Position numbers and translations under genes: made by a program
Shown: positions 29,962 to 38,882 of the stretch, in pieces
How the letters are laid out: each line of letters opens with the position of its first letter
How positions within the stretch are numbered: position 1 is the stretch's first letter
Notes under the pieces: model-generated
The model's input: the letters and a program-made list of their open reading frames with translations, nothing else
Database searches by the model: none
Told to the model about the DNA's origin: nothing
From: a virus
IMG/VR virus record: IMGVR_UViG_3300048834_001327
Coordinates: 1-40,109 of that record
DNA length: 40,109 bases
Direction: 5' to 3' (one strand)

Positions 29962-31968
29962 CTACAGCGTGATGCCGTAGCTGATGGCCGCAGCCTCGGT
30001 GTCGCGATAGTTCATCCCGACGCGCATCATGACCACAATCACCGAAGAGTCGGAGATGGCGTCACGCTGCACCTCGAACGACATGCGGCGCTTGTAGGCA
30101 AAGCGCCACTGATCCCAGCGCACCGCCAGGATGCTGCCGGTCGCGTTGTTGCTCGCGGTGTCCAGGTCCACCTTGCCCGCGGTGTTCGCCTTGAGACCAT
30201 AGGTGGCATCCTGGTTCGCCCGGTGCATGTTCGGGGTCGCAATGACCGGATACCCGTAGATGTTGGTCAGCATCCCACTTTCGATGGTCGGCTGCGCAAA
30301 CACGTCGCGGGTCTTGACCTCGGCCAGTTCCAGCGACTTCCAGTGGGTCCACAGGTCCACAATCAGGCCGACACCCGTCTTGTCCACGGCGTTCTTGCCC
30401 GCCAAGCCCATGAGCTTGACCGTCTCCAGATAGTCTTCAATCGCCAGCGTGCCCGCAGCCCGGCTGTTGGCGGTGTTCGTCACCAACGCCAGCTTGCGGA
30501 AGCCGTTGAAGAGCAAGAACGCCTCGGCCCCGGCCGGCGTCCCGCCGATGTCGTTGATGTTGGTCGTGGCATCCGTGGCCGTATCGCCGTCGATGACGAT
30601 ATGTTCCAAGACCTCCGTCGCCTCGCTGGTCATGTCCCGGCGCAGCTCGGCCAACCACGGAATCAGGGAATCCTCTTCCAGTTCGCCGGTGTAGTTCACC
30701 GCCGCCCCAAGCTTGCCGACCGTGATAGTCTGGTTGCCGGTCCCCAGCTTCGAGGTGGTGACAGTCGGCGTCACCCGGCCCGGATTGCTCGCTTGCGCCG
30801 ACGCCTGTGCGACCTTGTAGAAGGTCGGCGACGCACCCATCAGCGGGACTACGATCGATTCGCTGCCCTGCGGAACCTGCACCGTCGGAATGCGGCCCAA
30901 GACCGGCGTGCCCAGGCGAATCTTGTCCCACAACTGTGTCGAGTAGGTCACACCCACCCACTCGTCACCGAAAGTGGCAAGCGTCGACTGGTTGAGTTCG
31001 TTCGCCTTGAGCGGCATCCCCGCCATCTTCATGGCGGACTTGGCGGCCACATACTCGCCGTCCTCATCCTTGTCATCAACCAGCCGCACGGCCAGCGCCC
31101 GCCGCATATCCTCGGTTGCGCCGTGGGTACTGCGTCCGCCGCGCTTGGCCGCGTCCAACACGCCGATGCCGACCGCAATGTCGGCGGGCTCCAGATCGTC
31201 GTACTTCCAGATGTTGCCGAACTTGGCGACATAGGGAGCCTCACCGCCGCCGGGCAAACGGCGGTCGGTTGCGGCCTCGGCTTCGACCTTTTCACGTTCT
31301 GCCTTAACCGCGGCGTCAATCCGCGCCTGCACTTCCTGCTCGGCCTTGCGCTGTGCTTCTTGCGCCTCGCGGTCCGCCTTGATGGCCGCCTGCACGCGCT
31401 CCTCTACCAACTGATTCAGTTCCTGCGGTTCCATTGTCCACTCCTGTTGTTCTACGAGATCGGGCAAATCAAGCCCGGCCTCGGCATAGATGGCCTTGAG
31501 CGCGGGCATCACGACTGCATGACGGTTGGCGGGATTGCGCCCGTCCACCGCATCGAAGACACTTAGTTCGGCGAGCGGCCATTCGAGAATCTTGCCGTCA
31601 CGGGCATAGCGCACCAGATGCACCACACTCCCACTGCTGGCCCGTGCCACACCCTGCTTGGCCGCCTCCCACACCCGCCGGGCATACTCGTTCGCCTTGT
31701 CCAAAACCCCCCGGAACCACACCCCATCGGGCCGCACCTCAAAGCCGGTCGTCTTGCCGATGTAGGCAGGCTTGGCGCTTGGCGTCTTGCGGTTGTCATA
31801 GCCGTGGAAGTAGACCAACGGCGGGTTCGGGAACTTGTCCAGGTGCAGGTTGGTGTCCGGCGCAAAATACTGACCGTCGCTGTCCCGATTGGCAGGGCTG
31901 CCAAACGGCACGGCTAATATCTCGACCGTGTATTCGGTTTCCGTCGCCTTAATCGCCAACTCCAGCAT
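29962..31968 (-). CDS. Prohead protease-major capsid protein fusion (HK97 type)
   Basis: 668 residues. Residues 1-160 are an S78/U35-type prohead protease: PLVYFHGYD (H55) and VARASSGSVVHL (S111/S112), followed by EWPLAELSVFDAVDG. Residues about 185-235 are a charged coiled coil like the HK97 delta scaffold. Residues about 245-668 are an HK97-fold capsid protein (GDEWVGVTYSTQLWDKIRLGTPVLGRIPTVQVPQGSESIVVPL...FEVQRDAISDSSVIVVMMRVGMNYRD). Protease, scaffold and capsid in one chain implies self-cleavage. AAAAGGGG precedes ATG 31968; an unbroken frame runs through, so this is not a frameshift artefact. Confidence 0.9.
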   Translation of the reverse strand: MLELAIKATETEYTVEILAVPFGSPANRDSDGQYFAPDTNLHLDKFPNPPLVYFHGYDNRKTPSAKPAYIGKTTGFEVRPDGVWFRGVLDKANEYARRVWEAAKQGVARASSGSVVHLVRYARDGKILEWPLAELSVFDAVDGRNPANRHAVVMPALKAIYAEAGLDLPDLVEQQEWTMEPQELNQLVEERVQAAIKADREAQEAQRKAEQEVQARIDAAVKAEREKVEAEAATDRRLPGGGEAPYVAKFGNIWKYDDLEPADIAVGIGVLDAAKRGGRSTHGATEDMRRALAVRLVDDKDEDGEYVAAKSAMKMAGMPLKANELNQSTLATFGDEWVGVTYSTQLWDKIRLGTPVLGRIPTVQVPQGSESIVVPLMGASPTFYKVAQASAQASNPGRVTPTVTTSKLGTGNQTITVGKLGAAVNYTGELEEDSLIPWLAELRRDMTSEATEVLEHIVIDGDTATDATTNINDIGGTPAGAEAFLLFNGFRKLALVTNTANSRAAGTLAIEDYLETVKLMGLAGKNAVDKTGVGLIVDLWTHWKSLELAEVKTRDVFAQPTIESGMLTNIYGYPVIATPNMHRANQDATYGLKANTAGKVDLDTASNNATGSILAVRWDQWRFAYKRRMSFEVQRDAISDSSVIVVMMRVGMNYRDTEAAAISYGITL

Positions 31969-32003
31969 CTCGTTGCCCCTTTTCTTCCAGCATAACCGAG
32001 GGT

Positions 32004-32022
32004 TGTGAAGTCAGACTTCACA
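32004..32022. promoter_or_regulatory. 19-bp palindrome upstream of the capsid gene
   Basis: TGTGAAGTC (32004-32012), one central base, GACTTCACA (32014-32022). It lies 36 bases before the capsid start. It may be an operator or an mRNA hairpin. The 12-base GTCAGACTTCAC recurs at 38898-38909. Confidence 0.6.
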
Positions 32023-32027
32023 TGCCC

Positions 32028-32489
32028 CTATTTCCCCAATGCCCGCTGCACACTCTGTGCAAAGTCGCGACGGATGGCCGGTAGCTCATCCTGCAACACG
32101 CCGGTGTCGGTGTTCCAACGATTGCGATGCACCCGCGCCTGCCAGCGCGCAGATCCCACATACGGCGCATAGCGCACGTTATTGCCCACGCGCCCCTGCA
32201 CCCCGTTGCCAATCCCCACGACCCGGCCTGTCCAGCGCCGCCCATACGTGCCGGTGCGCCGATAGGGCTTGCGTGCCTTTGCCATAAAGCTCACGGCCTT
32301 GCCCCCGCGCGTGGTGAAGCGCACCGGATTGAACGCCGTGCCCTGCATGGGCGCAAGCGCCGGAGGATATTCCTGCATCCGCCGCTTGATGCGCTCCACG
32401 GCGCGGTGCATGGGCGGCACAAGCACTTTGGCCGCACTCACCCGGTCCAGCCGCCGGAACAGGTCGTCAAGCCCTTCGATGTTGGGCAT
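32028..32489 (-). CDS. gp10-like minor head/neck protein
   Basis: 153 residues. IEGLDDLFRRLDRVSAAKVLVPPMHRAVERIKRRMQEYPP, then YRRTGTYGRRW, NNVRYAPYVGSARWQARVHRNRW and a C-terminal amphipathic helix: the HK97 gp10 layout (RTG.l...w, then yA.yve.G...). Location directly after the portal, rather than after the connector, is less usual. It overlaps the portal stop by one base. Confidence 0.75.
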   Translation of the reverse strand: MPNIEGLDDLFRRLDRVSAAKVLVPPMHRAVERIKRRMQEYPPALAPMQGTAFNPVRFTTRGGKAVSFMAKARKPYRRTGTYGRRWTGRVVGIGNGVQGRVGNNVRYAPYVGSARWQARVHRNRWNTDTGVLQDELPAIRRDFAQSVQRALGK

Positions 32490-34684
32490 TAGTCCTCCAC
32501 AACCCCCCGAATAAAGCAGCGACAGCCCGGATGGGCCGGGATGCTATACTGCGTGCCGTTCGGGTGGGTAAACGGCTGTCCGAGGTCCGTGCGCACGCCA
32601 TGCAAGGGGCCGCACACTGGGCAGACGCGCTCATCCACCACCGTTGTCCACTCCACCCGGCGAATGACGTCTGCCGCCGCATAGCCCCGCTGCGCCCCCT
32701 CTGCCGCCGCCCGCGTCGTCTCCGTCTGCGCGATGAGCTGCGCCCGCCGGGGACCGAACAGCGGCTCCAGGCTCCGGCGCAGATCCGGCAGCGTGTCGCC
32801 GTTGTTGAACCACTCCGTCACTGCGCTTTGCAGCCGCTGGCGGGTTGTGGCGTTGATGTTCTTCACCAGTTCGTAGCTGTACTGGGTTGCCCATTCCGCG
32901 GCGTCGGTGTGTGCCAGTGTCCAGTCAAAGCCCAGGCCGACTTGCTGCAACTGGTCAAACGCGACCGTCACCCCGAGGCTGGATGACCGCTCCAACTCGC
33001 GGCGCAGCACATCCCGCACCCGTTCGCCGGTCGCCTCTACCTGGTCCGCGGCCCGCCGCACCACGTCGTCTACCTGGTCATCCGGCGTGCCGGGGGGCAG
33101 GAGCGTGTTCAACTGCCGCCGCAGTTCCCGCTCCAGGTTGGCCGCCAACTCCTGCTCCAACTCCCGCATGACCCGCTGCTCTTGCTCATCATCCTCGGGG
33201 TCGAGTTGGAGCACCATCGCCTTGAGCGCATCAGGGGTAATCGGTCCATCCGGCAGGCTCACCGTCCCGGTAAAAAAATCCTGCCCCGTGGCTGCCCCCT
33301 CTGCGTTGGTCCCATGCAGGTGGATGTGGATATGCTGCGCTTTGGTCCCTGTCTCAGCCTGCGCGTCCTCCTGCGCGTCCTCAGCATCCTCGTCTGGGCG
33401 GTCGGGGTCCGGCGTCGCTACCTCCGGCCCGTGCTGGTTCATGACAACCGGCTCCGGGTCATCCTCCCCGCCTAGCAAGGTCTTACCCACCTCTGCCGGG
33501 AGCAGCTTGCCCCGTTCGTCGCCAATCGGCGGCGACTGGTAGAACTCGGCGCGGATCTCGTCGATGGTGTGGACCGTGGCATAGGCTTGCTGTTCGGCCA
33601 GCCGCATGGCCCGGTCGGTCTCGCGGATGTCGTCAAAGGCGGCAATCAGGTCCGGCCCATAGGCAGGCAGGATGTCATTGGTGATCTTCTCGGCAACGGA
33701 CATCAGGTCCGGCCAGACGCCAAACTCCAACAGCGTCTTCTTACCCGCCAGCGCGTTGGCCTCGGTCGCATTGACCGCCAGCACCGAGGCTAACCCCGGC
33801 GCATAGAGCGCGATGATCTCCTCCTTGTTGAAGGTGCGCCCCTCCAGAAACTGCATGTCGGCCTGACTCATTGCCATGCTGACCCACTGCACCCCGCCCG
33901 CGCCCACGTTGCGCAGCATCATCAGGCTGCGCCGCGTGCCGCCATGCTCCCGCTTCACATCGGCCTTCATCCGGTCCCACTCTGGGTCGGGAATCGGGTC
34001 GGCAAAGGCCATTGCCCCCGCGGGCTTGGCATTGTCCTTGTCGAAATAGTTGGTGTTCCACTTCTGCATTGCCAGGTCGCCGCGCGCCACATTGCGCAGC
34101 GCCTCGAGCGGCGACAGTCCCGCCAGCGTCGATCCCGGGTTGTAGAGCTTGAAGGCGCACACCTCCCACGCCTCCAGAGGCATCTCTTCCCCGTCGCCGG
34201 GGTCATAGAGATAGCCGCGCACGCCCATCCGCCCGTCCGACACGGGCCGCAGCCGGTGGGAGGGCATCAACCAAATCTCGTTGATGGGGGCGGTCGGTCC
34301 TGCGCGGTTGAGCCACCAGTAGGCAACCCCGGCGACGCGGCGATTGGTGAATGTCCCCTCCAGTAGCTCGAACCTGGACATGACGGGGTTGGGGCGCTGC
34401 ATCAACATCTCGAAGGGATGATTCTCGATCTTCTCTTGATCTTCCCCGACTCGGCGCTTGACCTGGAGTGCCGTCCCCGCCGCGGTGCGTGCCACCGTTC
34501 CCACCGCAAGCTGCACCCAAGTCAGCTTGCGGTAGAGATCGTTGAACTCGTCTAGCCCCGCATCCTCATAGCTCCACCGCTCCACGTCGACCGTCGCCGC
34601 GTGCCAGGCCGGGACCGGAGCCGCCGCCTTTTCAGCGCCAACCGGGGTCATTGCCCATCGATAGAGATTGCTCCAAAAGCCCAT
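32489..34684 (-). CDS. Portal protein fused to MuF/SPP1 gp7-like head protein
   Basis: 731 residues. The first 430 are an HK97-type portal (YRKLTWVQLAVGTVARTAAGTALQV, GVAYWWLNRAGPTAPINEIWLMPSHRLRPV, PLEALRNVARGDLAMQKWNTNYF, GLASVLAVN). An acidic linker with a HIHIHLH motif leads to helices and a C-terminal MuF domain: AQLIAQTETTRAAAEGAQRGY and VDERVCPVCGPLHG...HPGCRCF. Portal and minor head proteins are usually separate; here they are one chain, so the head protein would be present at portal stoichiometry. ATG 34684 with GGGGGAAG is chosen over a TTG at 34708. Confidence 0.88.
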   Translation of the reverse strand: MGFWSNLYRWAMTPVGAEKAAAPVPAWHAATVDVERWSYEDAGLDEFNDLYRKLTWVQLAVGTVARTAAGTALQVKRRVGEDQEKIENHPFEMLMQRPNPVMSRFELLEGTFTNRRVAGVAYWWLNRAGPTAPINEIWLMPSHRLRPVSDGRMGVRGYLYDPGDGEEMPLEAWEVCAFKLYNPGSTLAGLSPLEALRNVARGDLAMQKWNTNYFDKDNAKPAGAMAFADPIPDPEWDRMKADVKREHGGTRRSLMMLRNVGAGGVQWVSMAMSQADMQFLEGRTFNKEEIIALYAPGLASVLAVNATEANALAGKKTLLEFGVWPDLMSVAEKITNDILPAYGPDLIAAFDDIRETDRAMRLAEQQAYATVHTIDEIRAEFYQSPPIGDERGKLLPAEVGKTLLGGEDDPEPVVMNQHGPEVATPDPDRPDEDAEDAQEDAQAETGTKAQHIHIHLHGTNAEGAATGQDFFTGTVSLPDGPITPDALKAMVLQLDPEDDEQEQRVMRELEQELAANLERELRRQLNTLLPPGTPDDQVDDVVRRAADQVEATGERVRDVLRRELERSSSLGVTVAFDQLQQVGLGFDWTLAHTDAAEWATQYSYELVKNINATTRQRLQSAVTEWFNNGDTLPDLRRSLEPLFGPRRAQLIAQTETTRAAAEGAQRGYAAADVIRRVEWTTVVDERVCPVCGPLHGVRTDLGQPFTHPNGTQYSIPAHPGCRCFIRGVVED

Positions 34685-34700
34685 AGCTTCCCCCAGCCTG

Positions 34701-36092
34701 CTAAACAAAATCCACCGAGGCGCGGCCCGCGCCGCTGAGTTTCAAAAATGCACCGCTCGACCCATCCACCTGGTCGTCGTGCGTCCCATTCGGAAACGCC
34801 GCCAGTTCGTCCAGGTAAGGCGCGTTCCACGGCCCGGCCAGCAGATCCACGTTCTTGGCTTCGGCCTGCGCCGCCAGTGGTGCGGCCCGCGTTGCCTTGT
34901 CGCCTGTCACCGGCTCAAAATAAGCGGCAAAGCCCGCCAGGTTGCGCACACTGTTCTCTGCGCTTTCTTTGCCGCCGCTGCCCGGCTCCTGTTCCAACCA
35001 GACCGTCACATAGCCGTAGCGCGCCTGGTCCACCTCTGCCGTCTGCCGGATAACCGCCTCGCGCTGCCCGGCGCTCCACTGCCCGCGCACCACATCGACG
35101 ATCAGGTAGCGGCCTTCCGGTGTGCGTGCCATCAATACCCCGGCGGTATAGTCCCCCCGGCCTGCACTCCCCGCCTTGTCCCAGTAGCGCACAAGGCGAC
35201 AGCCGGTCGGCAGTGCCCGCAGGATGCCGAACCACGCCCGCTGGAAAAACTCCCCTTCGCGTGGGGCCGGGCGCTGCTGGTAGAGCGCAGTCCAAAAATA
35301 GCTCCCGATGCGCCGTGCGATCTTGCGCAGCTTGGCGAGCGGGTAACGCTCCACGCAGAGCGCCTCGCCCGGCTGCCGGAGGTCCGGCTCGACTGTACAG
35401 GTGGATGGGTACTCGGGCAGCGACTCGGCAATGGCCGGCATGTCGACGATGTGCCACCGCTCGGGTTCCTCATCCTCCCCGGCCTCCTGACTCAGCAACC
35501 AGCCCGCTAGGTCGCCTTCGTGCCAGCGGGTCAAGACTATGATGATGGCCCCGCCTGGCTCCTCGCGGGTACTAAAGGTCGAGCGATACCAGTCCCGCTG
35601 CTTCTCGCGTACGGTCTCGGAGGCCGCCTCTTCCGCGTTCTTAAGCGGGTCATCAATGATCCCGAAATGGAACCCTTTCCCGGTCGCCGGGCCGCCCACG
35701 CCGGTCGCCCACAGGCCGCCGCCCTGCCCAGTCTCCCAGTGCTTGACGGCGAACGTGTCACCGATGCTGCCACCACCAGCCTCATAGTTATCACGGGCGT
35801 TGCGGCTGAGGGTGAAGGCCAACTCTGCCGCATAGCTGGTGATGGCGACCCACCGCTCTGGGAACCTGTATAGACAGTAGGCCGTGAACAACCGGCTAAT
35901 CGTCTCGGATTTCCCATGGCGAGGCGGCATAAAGACCATGAGGCGAGTGATCTCGCCATCGGCCACCCGCTGCAAGACCGCAATGAGCTTGTCAATGTGC
36001 GTGTAAAACTTGAATTTCGGACTGACCTGCCGGATGAACTCACGAAAGGTCAGGGTCTCATCCGTGCGGCTCTGGGTCGGGGAGGGCTTCAA
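34701..36092 (-). CDS. terL: Terminase large subunit
   Basis: Packaging motor and nuclease. ATPase: MVFMPPRHGKSET (Walker A), FHFGIIDDPLKN (Walker B), then IIIVLTRWHEGDLAGWLL. Nuclease (RNase H-like): YWDKAGSAGRGDYTAGVL, VTVWLEQEPGSGGKESAE and HDDQVDGSSGAF supply the acidic residues. The start is uncertain. The family normally begins right before TFREF, where only a CTG (36053) exists, four bases after the small-subunit stop; a TTG at 36092 is used here and an ATG at 36185 would overlap the previous gene by 128 bases. Confidence 0.92.
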   Translation of the reverse strand: MKPSPTQSRTDETLTFREFIRQVSPKFKFYTHIDKLIAVLQRVADGEITRLMVFMPPRHGKSETISRLFTAYCLYRFPERWVAITSYAAELAFTLSRNARDNYEAGGGSIGDTFAVKHWETGQGGGLWATGVGGPATGKGFHFGIIDDPLKNAEEAASETVREKQRDWYRSTFSTREEPGGAIIIVLTRWHEGDLAGWLLSQEAGEDEEPERWHIVDMPAIAESLPEYPSTCTVEPDLRQPGEALCVERYPLAKLRKIARRIGSYFWTALYQQRPAPREGEFFQRAWFGILRALPTGCRLVRYWDKAGSAGRGDYTAGVLMARTPEGRYLIVDVVRGQWSAGQREAVIRQTAEVDQARYGYVTVWLEQEPGSGGKESAENSVRNLAGFAAYFEPVTGDKATRAAPLAAQAEAKNVDLLAGPWNAPYLDELAAFPNGTHDDQVDGSSGAFLKLSGAGRASVDFV

Positions 36093-36435
36093 GTAGCCGG
36101 TAGGTTTTATCCGAGATGACGCCGAAGAGAACAGCGACCTCGGAAGCCGACTGCTGTTTGAGCCATTCTTTGTCCGTAACCACATCAAGTATCTCTTCCG
36201 TGGTCTCCAGCATCGCCTCAATGTTGTTGATAATGAGATGACCGATGCGTTCGCGCTGGTCGTGCGTTACCACCGAATTGTCGCCGCGCAGGGCATTGCG
36301 TTCCCGCGCCGCCCACGACTTGAGAGTACCCCGCGGAATTTTGTACTTGTCCGCGACCGTATTGACCGACTGCCCACTGAGCAGTGCGGCCATCGCCACG
36401 GCCTTGAGTTCGTCGGGATACTGCGTGCGCGCCAT
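36058..36435 (-). CDS. terS: Terminase small subunit
   Basis: 125 residues from ATG 36435. The start RTQYPDELKAVAMAALLSGQSVNTVADKYKIPRGTLKSWAARER is a homeodomain-like HTH as in phage small terminases, followed by helical oligomerisation segments (ERIGHLIINNIEAMLETTEEILDVV). It would recognise the packaging site. Placed directly before the large subunit. Confidence 0.85.
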   Translation of the reverse strand: MARTQYPDELKAVAMAALLSGQSVNTVADKYKIPRGTLKSWAARERNALRGDNSVVTHDQRERIGHLIINNIEAMLETTEEILDVVTDKEWLKQQSASEVAVLFGVISDKTYRLLEALPDPEPHG

Positions 36436-36437
36436 GT

Positions 36438-36779
36438 CTAGCCCTGACTCAGTGCCCCATTGCCCTGCAAGAGCTTCATCCACCGCACAGCGGCTTCGAT
36501 GCTGCCTTGTAGCGTGTCATCGTCGATACCCGGATAAATCTCTTGGAGCTTGCGCAGGACATACTCATACCGCTCGTCTTTGGTCAGGACGCCGGTCTTC
36601 CACAGTTGTTCGGCGGCAAGCACCCACTCCCGCGCCGCGCCGGCCGCAGTCTCGATGTCGCTGAGGGTCTCGGTGACGGCTTCGACGCTGATGTTGGTCC
36701 CCTGGCGCACGGCCACAATGAGCGCCACAATCAAGGCAACGATGCCGACGGCAAAAGTGAGGATTTCCGAAAGTTCCAT
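36438..36779 (-). CDS. Holin, LLH-type (single membrane helix)
   Basis: 113 residues. One N-terminal membrane helix (ILTFAVGIVALIVALIVAVRQ, residues 6-26) and a long charged helix with WVLAAEQLWKTGVLTKDERYEYVLRKLQEIYPGIDDDTLQGSIEAAVRWM, the form of the phage holin LLH family. Next to the endolysin, it would permeabilise the inner membrane at lysis. Confidence 0.85.
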   Translation of the reverse strand: MELSEILTFAVGIVALIVALIVAVRQGTNISVEAVTETLSDIETAAGAAREWVLAAEQLWKTGVLTKDERYEYVLRKLQEIYPGIDDDTLQGSIEAAVRWMKLLQGNGALSQG

Positions 36780-36788
36780 GTCAGACTC

Positions 36789-38450
36789 CTAGTTCTTGCT
36801 TGCTTCGAGTGCGATTTCGATAACTCGGTCGACCCACGCATCGCCCGCCTGCGGCCATGCGTCGCTCTTGCGATAGCCGCGCAGCCGCAACGCAACAAAG
36901 TGCAGCGGATTGCCGCCGCTTTCTTCCAGCCATTTGCGCGCGGTCACCGGATGGAAGTTGACCGCCGCATCCATCACTAACAAGCATAGAGGCCACGGCT
37001 GTTGGTCTGCGCCGCTGGCCTGCCAGTAGTCCCGGAAGAAGATCTCGTCGGCTTGCTCTGGGGTCAGGTTACGAATGTTGAGGTGAGGATAGCTGCACGC
37101 GCTGATCCCATACTTCGTTCCCTTTTTCTCGCCCTTGCCCACGGCGCACCCGGTCCAGTTGCCGATGTCCCAGTCATGGTCCTGGAACCCGCCCTCCCAC
37201 CGGCGCACAAAGGCGCGGCACCGTTGCCAGTTATCGGTGGGCGGCTCCGCAGGCGGCGCAACCTCCACAACGGGCACATTCGCCGTGTTCTGCGTTGCGA
37301 CCACCGTCCCGCTGACCCAGCCCTGCGCATGGGGCATGTCGACCTGCCACCAGTCCGCAGCCTCATTGCGACCGATGATCTTCATCTCTGTGCCGAGCGG
37401 TTCGGCCCCCAGCACCTCGTAGTCGAGACCCGGTCCCCGGCGCACGTTGGCCCCAGCCGGGGCCGTGACCCGCGCTGCTGATTGCCCTGGCTTGCCGCTG
37501 CTCACGTTTGGTAAATAGACGCTGTGCGGCTGCGAGGTCGTCACTGGTCGACTCGGAAAGCCCCGCCCCACCGCGATTAGTTGCGAGTGAATCGGCGTCG
37601 TGTCAAAGGTGCGCCAGGTGCGGTCCACAAAGTCGGTCATGTAGAGGCGCACAGCGACCACATCGTCACGTACCTCGCTCAGATACCATGCCGTCGAAAA
37701 GGCCATCGCCTCCGGCGCAATGCGTCCCTGCCAGCCGTGATGGTCGGGTAGGAGGCCATTCAGGATTTCCTCTAGCCCGAACTCCCCGATCTTGTATTTC
37801 GGCCCCCGCGGTGCCCAGTGGTGACGCTTGATGTGCCAGGGATTTACGTCCTCATGCAAGATGCCTAACGAGTTGAAATACTCATGGAGGACCGCATAGC
37901 TGCCGGTCTTTTCCAGCGTCTCCAGCGCCTCGTAGAGTGGTGTCCAGTCGGGCGTGCCGTCTGGCCCCAGCAGCGCCGGATGGCCGGTGCTGAGGTTCAA
38001 TCCATCGACCTTGCAGCCGATGTTCCAGGCGAGCTTGGCCGCAACCACCGTATTGCGGTTGATCTGCGGCAGGAGCGTGTTGGTATCCGGCTCGTTGGTC
38101 AGATGCAGGACAAGCTGCTCGCGCTCCGGGAAGGGGATACCCCGCCGCTTGGCTTCCTGTTCCCAGCCGCCGAGCAGCGCCGCATACTGGTCGACCTGCC
38201 AGCGGGCAAGCCCCTCGGGGTCATCACGCAGCCGCGCATAGACGCCGTGCGGATTCTGCTTGGTGCGGCCGTCGTCCCACTCCCAGCGCCGGATGGTAAT
38301 CTCCGATTCCGGTGACGCGACATGGGCATCGCTGACCTGCTGGATGTCCGGGTCCAAGATGAGGATGTCTACAGGCTGCAACTGGCGCACATAGTTCAGC
38401 CATTCGTCGCCGTGGGTCGGCTTGGCAAAGACACTGAGGAGGCTAGTCAT
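36789..38450 (-). CDS. Three-part endolysin: TIM-barrel hydrolase, SH3, GH108 lysozyme
   Basis: 553 residues. Residues 1-290 look like a clan A glycoside hydrolase barrel: HLTNEPDTN (N119-E120-P121, acid/base position) and YKIGEFG (E223, nucleophile position). Residues 326-385 are a bacterial SH3 domain (ARVTAPAGANVRRGPGLDYEVLG...WWQVDMPHAQGWVSG). Residues 408-553 match GH108 muramidases: FVRRWEGGFQDH (E419), TKYGISACSYP, LTPEQADEIFFRDYW. The GH108 part should cut peptidoglycan; the barrel may cut a second wall or sheath glycan. ATG 38450 overlaps the upstream stop. Confidence 0.85.
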   Translation of the reverse strand: MTSLLSVFAKPTHGDEWLNYVRQLQPVDILILDPDIQQVSDAHVASPESEITIRRWEWDDGRTKQNPHGVYARLRDDPEGLARWQVDQYAALLGGWEQEAKRRGIPFPEREQLVLHLTNEPDTNTLLPQINRNTVVAAKLAWNIGCKVDGLNLSTGHPALLGPDGTPDWTPLYEALETLEKTGSYAVLHEYFNSLGILHEDVNPWHIKRHHWAPRGPKYKIGEFGLEEILNGLLPDHHGWQGRIAPEAMAFSTAWYLSEVRDDVVAVRLYMTDFVDRTWRTFDTTPIHSQLIAVGRGFPSRPVTTSQPHSVYLPNVSSGKPGQSAARVTAPAGANVRRGPGLDYEVLGAEPLGTEMKIIGRNEAADWWQVDMPHAQGWVSGTVVATQNTANVPVVEVAPPAEPPTDNWQRCRAFVRRWEGGFQDHDWDIGNWTGCAVGKGEKKGTKYGISACSYPHLNIRNLTPEQADEIFFRDYWQASGADQQPWPLCLLVMDAAVNFHPVTARKWLEESGGNPLHFVALRLRGYRKSDAWPQAGDAWVDRVIEIALEASKN

Positions 38451-38842
38451 TCATCCGCCTTTGGCTTGTTGCGTTGACGATAGGGAGTTGATGATGTGCC
38501 TGCCGCATTGTCCAGATGCCGGTCAATGCGGGCGAGGGTATCGGACATGGGCCGGAGGATGCCGGAGAACTCGGCAATGGCCGCTGAGTTCTTGTCAAAG
38601 GCGTCGACCATGCGCTTCGTCGTGTCCTGGTAGTTGTGGGCGTTGTCCCGCTCGCGCTGCAACTGCGCCTCGAACTCTACCTTGCGCTCTGCGACGTGCT
38701 GTTCGCTGATCCTGATTTGGCGACTCAGCACGTAGCGGGCCAAATAGACAATGGCCCCAAGCACCAGGACCAACACCAAGACCGGCCAACCTCCTCCGCT
38801 TGCATCAACGCTGTCCAAAATCCGCTCGATCAACTCCAACAC
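38447..38842 (-). CDS. Membrane-anchored coiled-coil protein (holin/spanin-like)
   Basis: 131 residues from GTG 38842 (AAGGAACGGA upstream). One membrane helix (GGWPVLVLVLVLGAIVYLARYVL, 17-39) followed by a long coiled coil (QHVAERKVEFEAQLQRERDNAHNYQDTTKRM). Next to the endolysin, it could be an inner-membrane spanin or second holin. No lipoprotein partner is visible. Confidence 0.65.
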   Translation of the reverse strand: MLELIERILDSVDASGGGWPVLVLVLVLGAIVYLARYVLSRQIRISEQHVAERKVEFEAQLQRERDNAHNYQDTTKRMVDAFDKNSAAIAEFSGILRPMSDTLARIDRHLDNAAGTSSTPYRQRNKPKADE

Positions 38843-38882
38843 TCCGTTCCTTCCAGTCTCAGGGGCGTTTAGCTCGAGCGTA

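Noticed and set aside
29893-31566. Long plus-strand open frame (557 codons)
   Set aside because: Antisense to the protease-capsid gene; Arg/His/Gln-rich composition typical of a shadow frame in high-GC DNA, no ribosome site.
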